Assembly (NCBI GenBank): GCA_963666295.1 | Contig: OY762707.1 | Location: 2,046,001 to 2,110,000, forward strand | Direction: 5' to 3' | Source of the DNA: QZKY01 sp963666295 | GTDB lineage: Bacteria; Pseudomonadota; Gammaproteobacteria; Burkholderiales; Burkholderiaceae_D | Length of the DNA stretch: 64,000 nt | In this document: one piece after another, positions 37,384-46,914 of the stretch | How positions within the stretch are numbered: position 1 is the first letter of the stretch | Layout: the number at the start of each line of letters is the position of its first letter | Translations under genes and position numbers: made by a program | The notes under the pieces: model-generated | Seen by the model: the letters and a program-made list of their open reading frames with translations, nothing else | What the model was told of the DNA's origin: nothing | Databases searched by the model: none

Positions 37384-38520
37384 TTAGCGCAGCAGGTTTT
37401 CCAGTGTGCGGCGGTAAATGTTCTTTAGTGGCTCAATGTGTGCCAGTTCGACATGCTCGTCTATCTTGTGAATGCTACCGGCAAGTGGACCGAATTCAAT
37501 GACCTGCGGGCAAATTTGCGCGATGAAACGCCCATCTGACGTGCCACCGGTGGTGGAAAGTTCGGTTTCAAGCCCGGTTTCATCCTTGATGGCCAGAGCA
37601 AGCGCCTGGCTGAGTTCGCCACGCGGTGTGAGAAAAGGCAAACCACTGATTGTCCACTCGAGTTGATATTCGAGCTTGTGGCGGTCAAGAATGGCTGTTA
37701 CCCGTGCTTGCAAGCTTTCGACGGTGCTGGCAGTGGAAAAGCGGAAGTTAAAGTCGATCACGACTTCGCCCGGGATGACATTCGAGGTACCCGTACCGCC
37801 GTGAATGTTCGAAATCTGGAATGAGGTCTGGTCGTAGTATTCATTGCCGGTATCCCATTGTTCATTGGTGAGGTCAACCAGTGCCGGTGCGACTTGATGC
37901 ACCGGATTGCGCGCCAGACGCGGGTAAGCAATGTGGCCTTGTATGCCTTTGACAGTCAACTTGCCAGACATCGAGCCGCGCCGCCCATTTTTGACCATGT
38001 CGCCCAGCTTGTTGACCGAGGTTGGTTCACCGACGATGCAGTAGTCGAGTTGTTCGCCGCGCGCTTGAAGCCGATCACAAACGATGACGGTGCCGTCGGT
38101 GGCAGCCCCTTCCTCATCGCTAGTAATCAGGAAGGCAATGGCACCTTTGTGGTCTGCATGTGCTTGCACGAACTCTTCAACGGCGACGATCATCGCCGCG
38201 ATGGAGGTTTTCATGTCGGCAGCACCGCGCCCGTAAAGTTTGCCGTCACGATGGGTAGGTGTGAAGGGCGCGGATTGCCATTGTTCTTCTGGCCCACTTG
38301 GAACGACATCGGTGTGTCCGGCCAAGACGACGAGTGGTTGTGCCGAACCGCGCTTTGCCCACAAGTTGGTTACGCCGTTCGACTGAATGATTTCGCACTC
38401 AAAGCCTAGCGGGGCAAGACGATCCATTAGAATTTGCTGGCAACCTTGATCGTCCGGGGTAACGGAGGGGCGGGCAATCAGTTCTTCTGCAAGTTTTAGT
38501 GTTTTGTTCGAGGCAGACAT
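37384..38520 (-). CDS. dapE: Succinyl-diaminopimelate desuccinylase
   Basis: 378 residues, M20 metallopeptidase fold. Metal-site motifs include LAGHTDVVPSG and DEEGAATDGT, and the dimerisation domain lies around 180-290. It hydrolyses N-succinyl-LL-diaminopimelate, giving LL-diaminopimelate for lysine and cell wall synthesis. With dapD and dapC it makes up the succinylase branch, interrupted here by a pilus ATPase gene. Confidence 0.95.
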   Translation of the reverse strand: MSASNKTLKLAEELIARPSVTPDDQGCQQILMDRLAPLGFECEIIQSNGVTNLWAKRGSAQPLVVLAGHTDVVPSGPEEQWQSAPFTPTHRDGKLYGRGAADMKTSIAAMIVAVEEFVQAHADHKGAIAFLITSDEEGAATDGTVIVCDRLQARGEQLDYCIVGEPTSVNKLGDMVKNGRRGSMSGKLTVKGIQGHIAYPRLARNPVHQVAPALVDLTNEQWDTGNEYYDQTSFQISNIHGGTGTSNVIPGEVVIDFNFRFSTASTVESLQARVTAILDRHKLEYQLEWTISGLPFLTPRGELSQALALAIKDETGLETELSTTGGTSDGRFIAQICPQVIEFGPLAGSIHKIDEHVELAHIEPLKNIYRRTLENLLR

Positions 38521-38585
38521 GTGATGTTTATAAAAATGCGCAGTCGTGACTGCGCATGGTGTTGTGCGGTTGGGAACCGCAAAGG

Positions 38586-39746
38586 TTACTGGTTGATGGA
38601 GAAATTGCCAAAGTCAGGCGCGCCGTTTTCGCCGTGATTTTCATCTTTTCCCTTCACCTTGGTGTGCTCGGCGCTCTGCGTTGTTGTGCGTTTCTTGTTG
38701 TCCAGCATCCATTGCAGGTTGGTTGCAGAGTCGGCGTTCTGGAGGCCCTCTTCATGCGTAATCAAACCTTCATGGATCAGTTTGATGAGCGCTTGTTCAA
38801 AGGTTTGCGATCCGGGCGACAGGCTTTTCTCAATCGCATCGCGGATTGCATCCAGATCCCCGCGTTCAATCAGGTCGCTGACATATTGCGTATTTCGCAT
38901 GATTTCGACAGCCGGTATGCGGCCACCTCGGGTACTGCGTATCAGGCGTTGGGAGACGACAGCACGCATGGTCGTTGCGATATCCTGTAACAGGGCATTG
39001 CGCACTTCCAGTGGGTAAAAGCCAAGAATACGATTCATTGCGTTGTAGCTGTTGTTGGCATGAATGGTTGCCACAACCAGATGCCCGGACTGTGCATAGG
39101 CAAGGGATGCCGCCATCGTTTCTTTGTCGCGTATCTCGCCGATCAGGATGCAGTCAGGGGCTTGGCGTAGTGCATTTTTCAAGCCCAGTGCCAGAGAGTC
39201 GGTATCCGTGCCGATTTCGCGCTGGTTGACGATGGATTTCTTGCTGCGGAACAGGAATTCAATTGGGTCTTCCAGCGTCAGAATATGCCCGGTCTGTTTT
39301 TCATTTCGGGCATCCAGCATTGACGCAATGGTAGATGACTTGCCAGAGCCGGTGGCGCCCGCAATCAGAATCAGGCCATGCTTCAGCATGATCAGCTCTT
39401 CCAGAATTGGGGGCAGGTTGAGCGCACTCATTTTCGGCACTTCGTACGGAATAAAGCGAAATACGGCAGAGATGCTGCCGCGCTGGCAAAAGGCAGAAAG
39501 GCGGAAGCGACCTACATCAGCGACAGAAATGCCGATGTTGAGTTCGTTTTCCCGAAGTAGCTTTTGCATGTCTTCGCCGGAAATGGCGGAAGCAAGCAGT
39601 TTGCGGATGCTTGGCAAATCCATCTTCTGGTCATTGATCGGAACGACGTCACCATTGATTTTCAGGTGGATTTCCGAGTTGACCGAAAAAAACATGTCCG
39701 ATGCGTTTTTTTCATGCATCAGGTAAAACAATTTTTTTATCGCCAT
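38586..39746 (-). CDS. pilU: Type IV pilus retraction ATPase, PilT/PilU family
   Basis: 386 residues. Walker A is GATGSGKSS (about 130-138), the His box is GHLVVATIHANNS, and the Walker B region is CILIGEIRDKETM. The N-terminal PAS-like domain has MHEKNASDMFFS. The tail (about 355-386) is hydrophilic and disordered, more like PilU than PilT. It powers retraction of type 4a pili together with PilT. The call of PilU over PilT rests on the tail and general likeness. No other pilus gene is in this window. Confidence 0.83.
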   Translation of the reverse strand: MAIKKLFYLMHEKNASDMFFSVNSEIHLKINGDVVPINDQKMDLPSIRKLLASAISGEDMQKLLRENELNIGISVADVGRFRLSAFCQRGSISAVFRFIPYEVPKMSALNLPPILEELIMLKHGLILIAGATGSGKSSTIASMLDARNEKQTGHILTLEDPIEFLFRSKKSIVNQREIGTDTDSLALGLKNALRQAPDCILIGEIRDKETMAASLAYAQSGHLVVATIHANNSYNAMNRILGFYPLEVRNALLQDIATTMRAVVSQRLIRSTRGGRIPAVEIMRNTQYVSDLIERGDLDAIRDAIEKSLSPGSQTFEQALIKLIHEGLITHEEGLQNADSATNLQWMLDNKKRTTTQSAEHTKVKGKDENHGENGAPDFGNFSINQ

Positions 39747-39829
39747 GATGACCCCTGAAAGCTGTTGCCGGTTTTCGTTTCGCCAGATTTAAAAGGGACG
39801 CCGCTTTTTCCACGCCCCTTTTTGATTGA

Positions 39830-40672
39830 CTAATCCAGTCCGCGTAATAGTTCGTTAATGCTTGTTTTGGCACGTGTGCTGGCGTCAACCTGTTTGACGA
39901 TTACGGCGCAGTTCAGGCTGTACTTGCCATTTTCCGAAGGCAGGCTGCCAGGAACCACGACCGACCCGGCCGGAACGCGACCATAAGTCACGGTATCCGT
40001 TTCACGATTATAGATTCTGGTCGACTGCCCGATGAAAACGCCCATTGAGATAACGCAATTTTCTTCCACAATGACGCCTTCGACGACTTCGGAGCGTGCG
40101 CCGATGAAGCAGTTGTCTTCGATAATGGTCGGATTGGCCTGCATTGGCTCCAGTACGCCGCCAATGCCGACGCCACCGGAAAGGTGAACGTTTTTGCCAA
40201 TTTGTGCGCAAGAGCCAACAGTGGCCCATGTGTCGACCATTGAACCTTCATCGACATAGGCGCCGATGTTGACGTAAGACGGCATCAGGACGACATTTTT
40301 ACCAATATAACTGCCACGACGGGCGACAGCAGGTGGTACGACCCGGAAACCGCCCTTGGCGAAATCTTCCGCCGTGTAATTGGCAAATTTGGTTGGCACC
40401 TTGTCGTAAAACTGCATGCCGTGCAGACCGCTGGCATTATCCGGCATGGGGGCGTTATCAGTCAGGCGAAACGAGAGTAGCACGGCTTTTTTCGCCCACT
40501 GGTGAACGATCCAGTCGCCATTCACCTTTTCAGCCACGCGCAGCGTGCCCTTGTCAATCATCTCAATAACGTGATCGACGGCTTCGCTTACCTCGGATGG
40601 CGCGGTCGTTGGGGAAAAGTCCAGGCGGTTTTCCCAGGCTTCATCAATGATTTTTTCGAGTTGTTGAGTCAT
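39830..40672 (-). CDS. dapD: Tetrahydrodipicolinate N-succinyltransferase
   Basis: 280 residues with a left-handed beta-helix made of hexapeptide repeats (about 110-240), for example IGKNVVLMPSYVNIGAYVDEG and GVGIGGVLEPMQANP. It transfers succinyl from succinyl-CoA to tetrahydrodipicolinate in the lysine pathway. A weak inverted repeat (AAAAGGG...CCCCTTTT, about 39790-39821) lies just after the stop on the minus strand and may slow transcription into pilU. Confidence 0.96.
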   Translation of the reverse strand: MTQQLEKIIDEAWENRLDFSPTTAPSEVSEAVDHVIEMIDKGTLRVAEKVNGDWIVHQWAKKAVLLSFRLTDNAPMPDNASGLHGMQFYDKVPTKFANYTAEDFAKGGFRVVPPAVARRGSYIGKNVVLMPSYVNIGAYVDEGSMVDTWATVGSCAQIGKNVHLSGGVGIGGVLEPMQANPTIIEDNCFIGARSEVVEGVIVEENCVISMGVFIGQSTRIYNRETDTVTYGRVPAGSVVVPGSLPSENGKYSLNCAVIVKQVDASTRAKTSINELLRGLD

Positions 40673-40702
40673 GTCTTAATCGTTTTGGTTAAAGGGGGTT
40701 AA

Positions 40703-41911
40703 TCAGGTCTTGGTCAGGTTTTGCGTAAATTCGATGATGCGGCGGGTCGCTTCCAGGCATTCGTTCATTTCCGCGACCAGCGCGATCCGGATGCGATTTT
40801 CACCCGGGTTTACGCCATGTGCGGTGCGCGCCAGATAGCTGCCAGGTAGTACCGTCACATTATATTCGGCGTACAGCCGCTTCGCATATTCCGTATCGGA
40901 CAGTCCTGTGCGCGTATGAACGTTTGCCCACAGGTAAAAGCTGGCATCCGGCCAGGATACATCCAGCACTTCCTGCATGAGTGGCGTAATGTGCTCAAAC
41001 TTGGCGCTGTACTGTTTACGGTTTTCGATGACGTGCTGTTCGTCATTCCAGGCTGCAATTGAGGCTTGCTGAACCGGCACACTCATTGCGCTGCCGTGGT
41101 AAGTCCGGTACAGCAAAAACTGCTTGATGATGGCGGCATCGCCCGCAACGAAGCCGGAGCGCATGCCCGGCACATTCGAGCGTTTGGACAGGCTGGAAAG
41201 CACAATCAGGCGCTCAAAGCCGACACGCCCCAATCGCTGCGCCGCTTCCAGTCCGCCAACTGGTGGGTTGTTGCCAAAATAGATTTCGGAATAACACTCG
41301 TCTGAAGCGATGACGAAGCCATATTTATCGGACAGTGCAAACAGTTCCTGCCAGTCCTCCATCGTCAGCACGGCACCGGTTGGGTTACCGGGTGAGCAGA
41401 GGTAAAGCATTTGTACGCGTGCCCAGACCGCTTCGGGGATGCTCTGGTAGTCCGGCGCGAAATTGCGCGCTGGATCGGAATTGGCGAAATACGGTTGTGC
41501 GCCCGCCAGATAGGCCGCGCCTTCATAGATTTGATAAAACGGATTCGGGCACAGTACCAGTGCATCGCGGGTCGGGTCGATGACAGCCTGCGCCAGCGAA
41601 AACAGCGCTTCGCGCGCGCCCAGCGTTGGCAGAATTTGCGTAGCCGGATCGACGTTGGCTAAATCGTATCGCTGTTCCAGCCAGCGGGCGATGGCTTCGC
41701 GCAGTGGTTCGCTGCCGATCGTGGCTGGATAACTTGCTAGGCCACTCAGGTTGTCGACCAGCGCCTGCTTGATGAATGCAGGTGTCGGATGGCGCGGTTC
41801 ACCCAGTCCGAGACTGATGTGAGAATAGTCGGGATTCGGTTTAACGTCTGAAAAAAGCGCGCGCAGTTTTTCAAACGGATAGGTTTGCAGTTTGGCTAGT
41901 AGCGGATTCAC
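40703..41911 (-). CDS. dapC: Succinyldiaminopimelate transaminase
   Basis: 402 residues from a GTG start at 41911 (MNPLLAKLQTYPFEKL, standard for the family). It is a fold type I PLP enzyme with the PLP lysine in SSLSKRSNVPGMR and conserved LCSPGNPTGAV and ASDECYSEIY. It aminates N-succinyl-2-amino-6-oxopimelate using glutamate. It is the first gene of the minus-strand dapC-dapD-pilU-dapE-prmB-ABC-F run and is divergent from smc. Confidence 0.94.
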   Translation of the reverse strand: MNPLLAKLQTYPFEKLRALFSDVKPNPDYSHISLGLGEPRHPTPAFIKQALVDNLSGLASYPATIGSEPLREAIARWLEQRYDLANVDPATQILPTLGAREALFSLAQAVIDPTRDALVLCPNPFYQIYEGAAYLAGAQPYFANSDPARNFAPDYQSIPEAVWARVQMLYLCSPGNPTGAVLTMEDWQELFALSDKYGFVIASDECYSEIYFGNNPPVGGLEAAQRLGRVGFERLIVLSSLSKRSNVPGMRSGFVAGDAAIIKQFLLYRTYHGSAMSVPVQQASIAAWNDEQHVIENRKQYSAKFEHITPLMQEVLDVSWPDASFYLWANVHTRTGLSDTEYAKRLYAEYNVTVLPGSYLARTAHGVNPGENRIRIALVAEMNECLEATRRIIEFTQNLTKT

Positions 41912-42221
41912 GTGGTGCCTGCTTTCTTGACGTTTTGCCAGTTGGTTTCAATCACCCTGAGGATACTCCCTGACATTATGCGCGAAGGGGGTGCTCTGCA
42001 CAACGGAAGGCAGCCAGAATTGAGAGGGCACTCGTTTGCCTGAATGTTTGTGACAGCGGTATGGACGAGGCAGGATAAACAGGCTTTGCAGACGGGTGGG
42101 AGGTTGAATTTGTTGGTTTTTGCGCCGGGTGAAATGGTATGATACGAGGCATCTGCTGCCTCAATTGCGCGGCCTTTTTTGTTGCTTTTCACTCTCTTTT
42201 TTATAGCCAACTGTCGATCTC
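41912..42221. other. Intergenic region between dapC and smc
   Basis: A 310-base divergent promoter region. An open frame crossing it on the minus strand (41908-42210) has no recognisable protein features. It should hold promoters for both operons. Confidence 0.5.
42135..42143 (+). promoter_or_regulatory. Candidate extended -10 promoter element for smc
   Basis: TGGTATGAT is an extended -10 (TGn-TATGAT), 78 bases before the smc start. No convincing -35 is seen at 16-18 bases, as is often true for extended -10 promoters. Confidence 0.4.
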
Positions 42222-45200
42222 GTGCTACTCACTTCCATCAAGCTTTCCGGTTTCAAGTCTTTTGTCGATCCAACCAACGTTATGGTGCAGGGTAGGCTGG
42301 TGGGTGTGGTTGGACCGAACGGCTGCGGTAAATCGAATGTGATTGATGCGGTGCGCTGGGTGCTGGGTGAATCGCGTGCGTCGGAATTGCGCGGCGAATC
42401 GATGCAAGACGTGATTTTCAATGGCACCAGCAGTCGCAAGTCCGCTGGTCGCGCGTCAGTCGAACTGGTTTTTGATAATAGCGAAGGGCGCGCTTCCGGT
42501 CAGTGGGGGCAGTATGCGGAGATTGCCGTGCGCCGCACGCTGACGCGAGATGGCTCTTCCGTTTATTACATCAACAACCAGGCGGTGCGTCGCCGCGATA
42601 TACACGACATTTTCCTTGGCACCGGCCTGGGGCCGCGTGCGTATGCCATTGTCGGTCAAGGCATGATTTCGCGCCTGATTGAAGCACGACCGGATGAATT
42701 GCGTGTTTTTCTGGAAGAGGCAGCCGGTGTGTCGCGTTACAAGGAGCGTCGCCGAGAAACGGAAAACCGCTTGCACGATACGCGCGAAAATCTACAGCGC
42801 GTGGAAGACATTTTGCAAGAACTCGATAGTAACCTGAGCAAGTTGGAGCGGCAGGCTGGGGTGGCGCGAAAATTCCATGCGTTGCAAGCCGAGCAGGATG
42901 AAAAGCAAAAACTCCTGTGGCTGATGCGCAAGGAAGATGCTGTTGCAGAGTGCTATCGTGTCATGCGCGACATTGAGCGTGCGCAAAATGAACTGGAGGC
43001 GCGCACAGCCAGCTTGCGTCAGAAGGAAGCTGAACTCGAAGCGATGCGTCAGTTGCATTATGACGCGGGTAACAAACTGCATGATGCGCAGGGCAAGCTG
43101 TACGAAACAAACGCGGAAATCGGTAGTCTGGAAGCGAAAATTCGTTTCGTGATCGAATCGCGCACACGCATGAAGGCGCAAATCACCGCTTTGGGACAGC
43201 AGCAGGAACAGTGGCGGCGCCAAGGCAGTCAGCATCAAAGTGCATTAGAAGAGGCGCAGCAGCGGCTGGAGGAATTAGTGGTGTCGCAGGCGCAGGCGCA
43301 GGAAGCCTCGCGCACACAAAGTGACATCATGCCGGAGTTTGAACATGCGATGCGCGCGGCACAGCAAAGTGCGAGCGAACAGCGTGAAGCGGTGATGCAG
43401 GTGCAGAAACACATCGAATTGACTTCGGCGCACCATCGTAATGCGGCCAACGTTTTGAATTCGCTGACATCTCGCCGTGAACGGCTCGCACGAGAAAGCG
43501 ATGCCATACAGGCACCGGACACAACAGAGCGTGCCCAACTGGAGGTGCAACTTGAGCAGGCGCGTGCCGGGTTGCTCGAAACACAGCAGCTTGTTGAACT
43601 GGCGCGCTCTCAAAGGGTGGAACGGGAAGAAAGACGGCGTAACGCGCAATCCCTGTTTGAGTCAGAAAATGCGATTCTGGCGCAAGTGCGGGCGCAGCTT
43701 TCCGCGCTGAAGCAACTGCAACAAAATGTGCAAACGCAGGGCAAGGTCCAACCCTGGCTGGCGAAGCATGAGTTGGATGGCTTGCCGCGCCTCTGGAAAA
43801 AGCTGCAGCTTGAATCGGGTTGGGAGCGCGCGCTGGAAGCGGTGCTGCGTGAGCGCATGTCGGCGCTGGAAGTGTCGCGCATCGACTGGGCCAAGGCCTT
43901 TTTCAATGACGCACCGCCGGCTCGGCTGGCATTTTTTGCGCCGGACGCGCAAGCAGGACTACAGTCAGGACGCGCGCCAGAGGGTTTGGTGCCGTTGTCC
44001 AGTTTGCTCAAACTGGCAGAGCCAAATCTGGCCGCAATGATGCAGGAGTGGTTGCACGGGGTGTTTGTCGCTGAAGATCCGGCCGTTGCGTTTGCGTCGC
44101 GAGACAAGTTGCCACCTGCGGCTTGTTTTGTGACTCAGGACGGTCATTTGATTGACCGGGCCAGTGTGCGCTTTTATGCGCCGGACTCCGAGCAGGATGG
44201 TATGATGCAGCGCCAGCGCGAAATTGATGATCTGGAACAGCAGCAAGTCAGGCAGCAGCGGCGCGTGGATGAAGTCAGGGCAGCCTTGTCGCAGGAAGAA
44301 ACGCAGCTGGCGCAAACCGTTCGCCAGTTGCAGGAAGGGCATCAGAAAATTCAGCAGTTGACGGAAAGTGTGCACAACTTGCAGATGCGTCAGGTGAAAT
44401 TGAACGAAATGCAGCAGCACTTTGAACAGCGCAGCACGCAGATTGGTTCCGAGCAAGCCGAGATTGCCGAACAGGAAGCGCAGCGTCGCAAGGAAATGGC
44501 GGACGCGGAGCAGCAAATGGAGGCGCTGGATGTCGATCTGGCGCAGTCGCAGGGCGAGTACGAAGCGCGCAAGACGGTTTTGCTGGAAAAAGAACAGCAA
44601 ATGAATGAGGCGCGTCAGGCTTTGCGCGATTGTGAGCGCGCTGTGCATGAAAGTGAATTCATGTTGCGTTCACAACGCAGTCGAATCGACGAGCTGACGC
44701 GTAATATCGCCACCGCACAGCAGCAAACGGAAAAGCTGCAGCGAGAAATGCAGCAGGGCGAGTTGGAGCTCGAGGGGTTGGACGATGAAGTGGCGCAAGC
44801 CAACTTGCAGGCGCTGCTGGCTCAACGCACTGATCAGGAGCGGGTGCTGGCTGAGGCGCGCAATGAGGTGGAACACTGCGCCCAGCAATTGCGTGAACTG
44901 GAAGAAGCACGGCTGGTCTCAGAGCGTGACTTGTTGCCACAACGTGACAGGATTGTCGGGCTTCAGTTGAAGGAGCAGGCTGCGCGCATTAATCAGGAGC
45001 AGTATGCGCAACAACTGGCAGAGGCAGAAGCTAACGAAGAGGAATTGAAGCAGAAATTGAAGCCGGAGATAAAAGCGTCCTGGCTGCAAGGCGAAGTTGC
45101 GCGTTTGACTAATGCGATTAACGGTCTGGGGGCAGTGAATCTGGCTGCGCTCGAAGAATTGGCCAGCGCATCCGAGCGCAAGCAATTTCTCGACGCGCAG

Positions 45201-45752
45201 CAAGCTGATCTGACGACGGCAGTCAACACGCTGGAAGATGCGATTCGCCGTATTGACCGTGAAACGCGCGACTTGCTCAAGAATACATTTGATGAAGTCA
45301 ATCGGCATTTTTCTGAAATCTTCCCGGTTCTGTTTGGTGGCGGACAGGCTCAGTTGATTATGACTGGCGCTGAAATTCTGGACTCCGGCGTGCAAGTGAT
45401 GGCGCAGCCGCCAGGCAAGAAAAACGCTACTATTCATTTATTGTCTGGCGGCGAAAAGGCGATGACAGCGATTGCATTGGTATTCTCTCTGTTCCAGTTG
45501 AACCCGGCACCGTTTTGCTTGCTGGATGAGGTTGACGCGCCGCTGGATGATGCCAATACCGAACGTTATTGCAATATGGTGAAAAAAATGTCTGACAAGA
45601 CGCAGTTTCTGTTTATTTCGCACAACAAGCTGGCAATGGAAATGGCGCAGCAACTGGTGGGTGTAACAATGCAGGAGCAGGGTGTGTCGCGAGTGGTTGC
45701 GGTGGGCCTGGAGTCTGCCGTTGATTTTGCTACCGAGGGGCAAGCAGCATGA
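42222..45752 (+). CDS. smc: Chromosome segregation protein SMC
   Basis: 1176 residues from a GTG start (MLLTSIKLSGFKSFVDPT). The N-terminal ATPase half has Walker A GPNGCGKSN (about 32-40). Two long coiled coils flank a hinge near residues 515-650. The C-terminal half has the signature LLSGGEKAMTAIAL and Walker B FCLLDEVDAPLDDAN. SMC dimers with ScpA and ScpB load on DNA and organise chromosomes. The stop overlaps the zipA start by 4 bases. The smc-zipA-ligA order is a known betaproteobacterial arrangement. Confidence 0.96.
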   Translation: MLLTSIKLSGFKSFVDPTNVMVQGRLVGVVGPNGCGKSNVIDAVRWVLGESRASELRGESMQDVIFNGTSSRKSAGRASVELVFDNSEGRASGQWGQYAEIAVRRTLTRDGSSVYYINNQAVRRRDIHDIFLGTGLGPRAYAIVGQGMISRLIEARPDELRVFLEEAAGVSRYKERRRETENRLHDTRENLQRVEDILQELDSNLSKLERQAGVARKFHALQAEQDEKQKLLWLMRKEDAVAECYRVMRDIERAQNELEARTASLRQKEAELEAMRQLHYDAGNKLHDAQGKLYETNAEIGSLEAKIRFVIESRTRMKAQITALGQQQEQWRRQGSQHQSALEEAQQRLEELVVSQAQAQEASRTQSDIMPEFEHAMRAAQQSASEQREAVMQVQKHIELTSAHHRNAANVLNSLTSRRERLARESDAIQAPDTTERAQLEVQLEQARAGLLETQQLVELARSQRVEREERRRNAQSLFESENAILAQVRAQLSALKQLQQNVQTQGKVQPWLAKHELDGLPRLWKKLQLESGWERALEAVLRERMSALEVSRIDWAKAFFNDAPPARLAFFAPDAQAGLQSGRAPEGLVPLSSLLKLAEPNLAAMMQEWLHGVFVAEDPAVAFASRDKLPPAACFVTQDGHLIDRASVRFYAPDSEQDGMMQRQREIDDLEQQQVRQQRRVDEVRAALSQEETQLAQTVRQLQEGHQKIQQLTESVHNLQMRQVKLNEMQQHFEQRSTQIGSEQAEIAEQEAQRRKEMADAEQQMEALDVDLAQSQGEYEARKTVLLEKEQQMNEARQALRDCERAVHESEFMLRSQRSRIDELTRNIATAQQQTEKLQREMQQGELELEGLDDEVAQANLQALLAQRTDQERVLAEARNEVEHCAQQLRELEEARLVSERDLLPQRDRIVGLQLKEQAARINQEQYAQQLAEAEANEEELKQKLKPEIKASWLQGEVARLTNAINGLGAVNLAALEELASASERKQFLDAQQADLTTAVNTLEDAIRRIDRETRDLLKNTFDEVNRHFSEIFPVLFGGGQAQLIMTGAEILDSGVQVMAQPPGKKNATIHLLSGGEKAMTAIALVFSLFQLNPAPFCLLDEVDAPLDDANTERYCNMVKKMSDKTQFLFISHNKLAMEMAQQLVGVTMQEQGVSRVVAVGLESAVDFATEGQAA

Positions 45753-46909
45753 CAGATTTGCAAATCAGTTTGATTGTTCTGGGCGTCGTGATTGTCGGCG
45801 GCGTATTTGGCTATAACAAATGGCAGGAGAGCCGTGCCAGAAAGAATGTAGAGCGCGCGTTTTCAGACGACCCGGAAGATGTCTTGATGACGCCGAAGGT
45901 GGCGGAGCCGGAAGCCCAGACACTAGCGGTAGAAGCGCGGGTGGAGCCGATGTTTTTTGACGATGATGAACCGGATGCTTCAATGCAGGACGAGCCGGCA
46001 GGCCAAGGTGCGGGCGTGCAAGAGTCGGCGAGTGAGCGCGACGTAGAGGCGGAAAATGAAGACGCGGGCGATATACCCGTGGCAAGTACGCCAACCGGCA
46101 AGGCACCCATTATCGACCCCGGTATTGATTGCACCATTCCGATTCCCTTCGAGGAAGGGGTGCGAGGAGAACGGATTTTGCCGATTTTGCAAAGCCTGCG
46201 CCATGTGGGCAATAAATCCGTGCATTTCATGGGACTGGTCAGTGATGCGGAAAATCCGGCTGGAAACTGGCAGCCGATTGTGCACGGTCTTGTGTATCAG
46301 GGTTTGCAGGTGGGCGTGCAAATGGCGAACCGTACCAGCGCACTGGGTGAAATCGAATATTCTGAATTGCTGGTGCGTGTACGTGAAATTGCTGATGAAT
46401 TGAGTGCTGAACCGGATATTCCCGATATGTCTGACGTCATGGCTCAGGCCAGAGAATTGCGCCAGTTTGTGATCGATCACGACGCCAAGCTGAGTGTCAA
46501 TATTCGCTCGAATGGAGAATCATGGGAAATCAGCACCTTGCTGGCGGTGCTGGAGCGCCAGGGTTTCGGCGTGCGCCCGGATGGCCGATTCGAGATGCTG
46601 GATGCCACCGGCGCGCCGTTGTTTACGTTGCTTACCAATGAAAACGTGGCGGCGGAATATACGTCTAGGTTGACGCTGTTGCTGGATGTGCCGCGCGTAG
46701 CACCAGAGCAAGACGGTTTCCGATTAATGAGCACTTGCGCCAAAGCGTTGGCGGTGCGCCTGAATGGGTTGGTCGTTGATGATGGCGACCAGCTTTTGAC
46801 GGACGATATGCTGGCACAGATTGACGATCAGGTGCAGGCGTTTTATCAGGACATGGAAAGCGCCGGTGTCCCAGCCGGCTCGGCGCGCGCATTGCGCCTG
46901 TTTGTCTGA
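45749..46909 (+). CDS. zipA: Cell division protein ZipA-like
   Basis: 386 residues. One N-terminal membrane helix (about 5-22) is followed by a charged, flexible linker (about 24-125) and a C-terminal ZipA FtsZ-binding domain (about 230-370). ZipA anchors FtsZ to the inner membrane in gammaproteobacteria, and betaproteobacterial homologues are assigned by the C-terminal domain. Translational coupling to smc through an ATGA overlap is visible. Confidence 0.83.
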   Translation: MTDLQISLIVLGVVIVGGVFGYNKWQESRARKNVERAFSDDPEDVLMTPKVAEPEAQTLAVEARVEPMFFDDDEPDASMQDEPAGQGAGVQESASERDVEAENEDAGDIPVASTPTGKAPIIDPGIDCTIPIPFEEGVRGERILPILQSLRHVGNKSVHFMGLVSDAENPAGNWQPIVHGLVYQGLQVGVQMANRTSALGEIEYSELLVRVREIADELSAEPDIPDMSDVMAQARELRQFVIDHDAKLSVNIRSNGESWEISTLLAVLERQGFGVRPDGRFEMLDATGAPLFTLLTNENVAAEYTSRLTLLLDVPRVAPEQDGFRLMSTCAKALAVRLNGLVVDDGDQLLTDDMLAQIDDQVQAFYQDMESAGVPAGSARALRLFV

Positions 46910-46914
46910 CGGGC

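Noticed and set aside
41908..42210. 100-codon minus-strand frame upstream of dapC
   Set aside because: It covers the smc/dapC promoter region and lacks any protein-like pattern.
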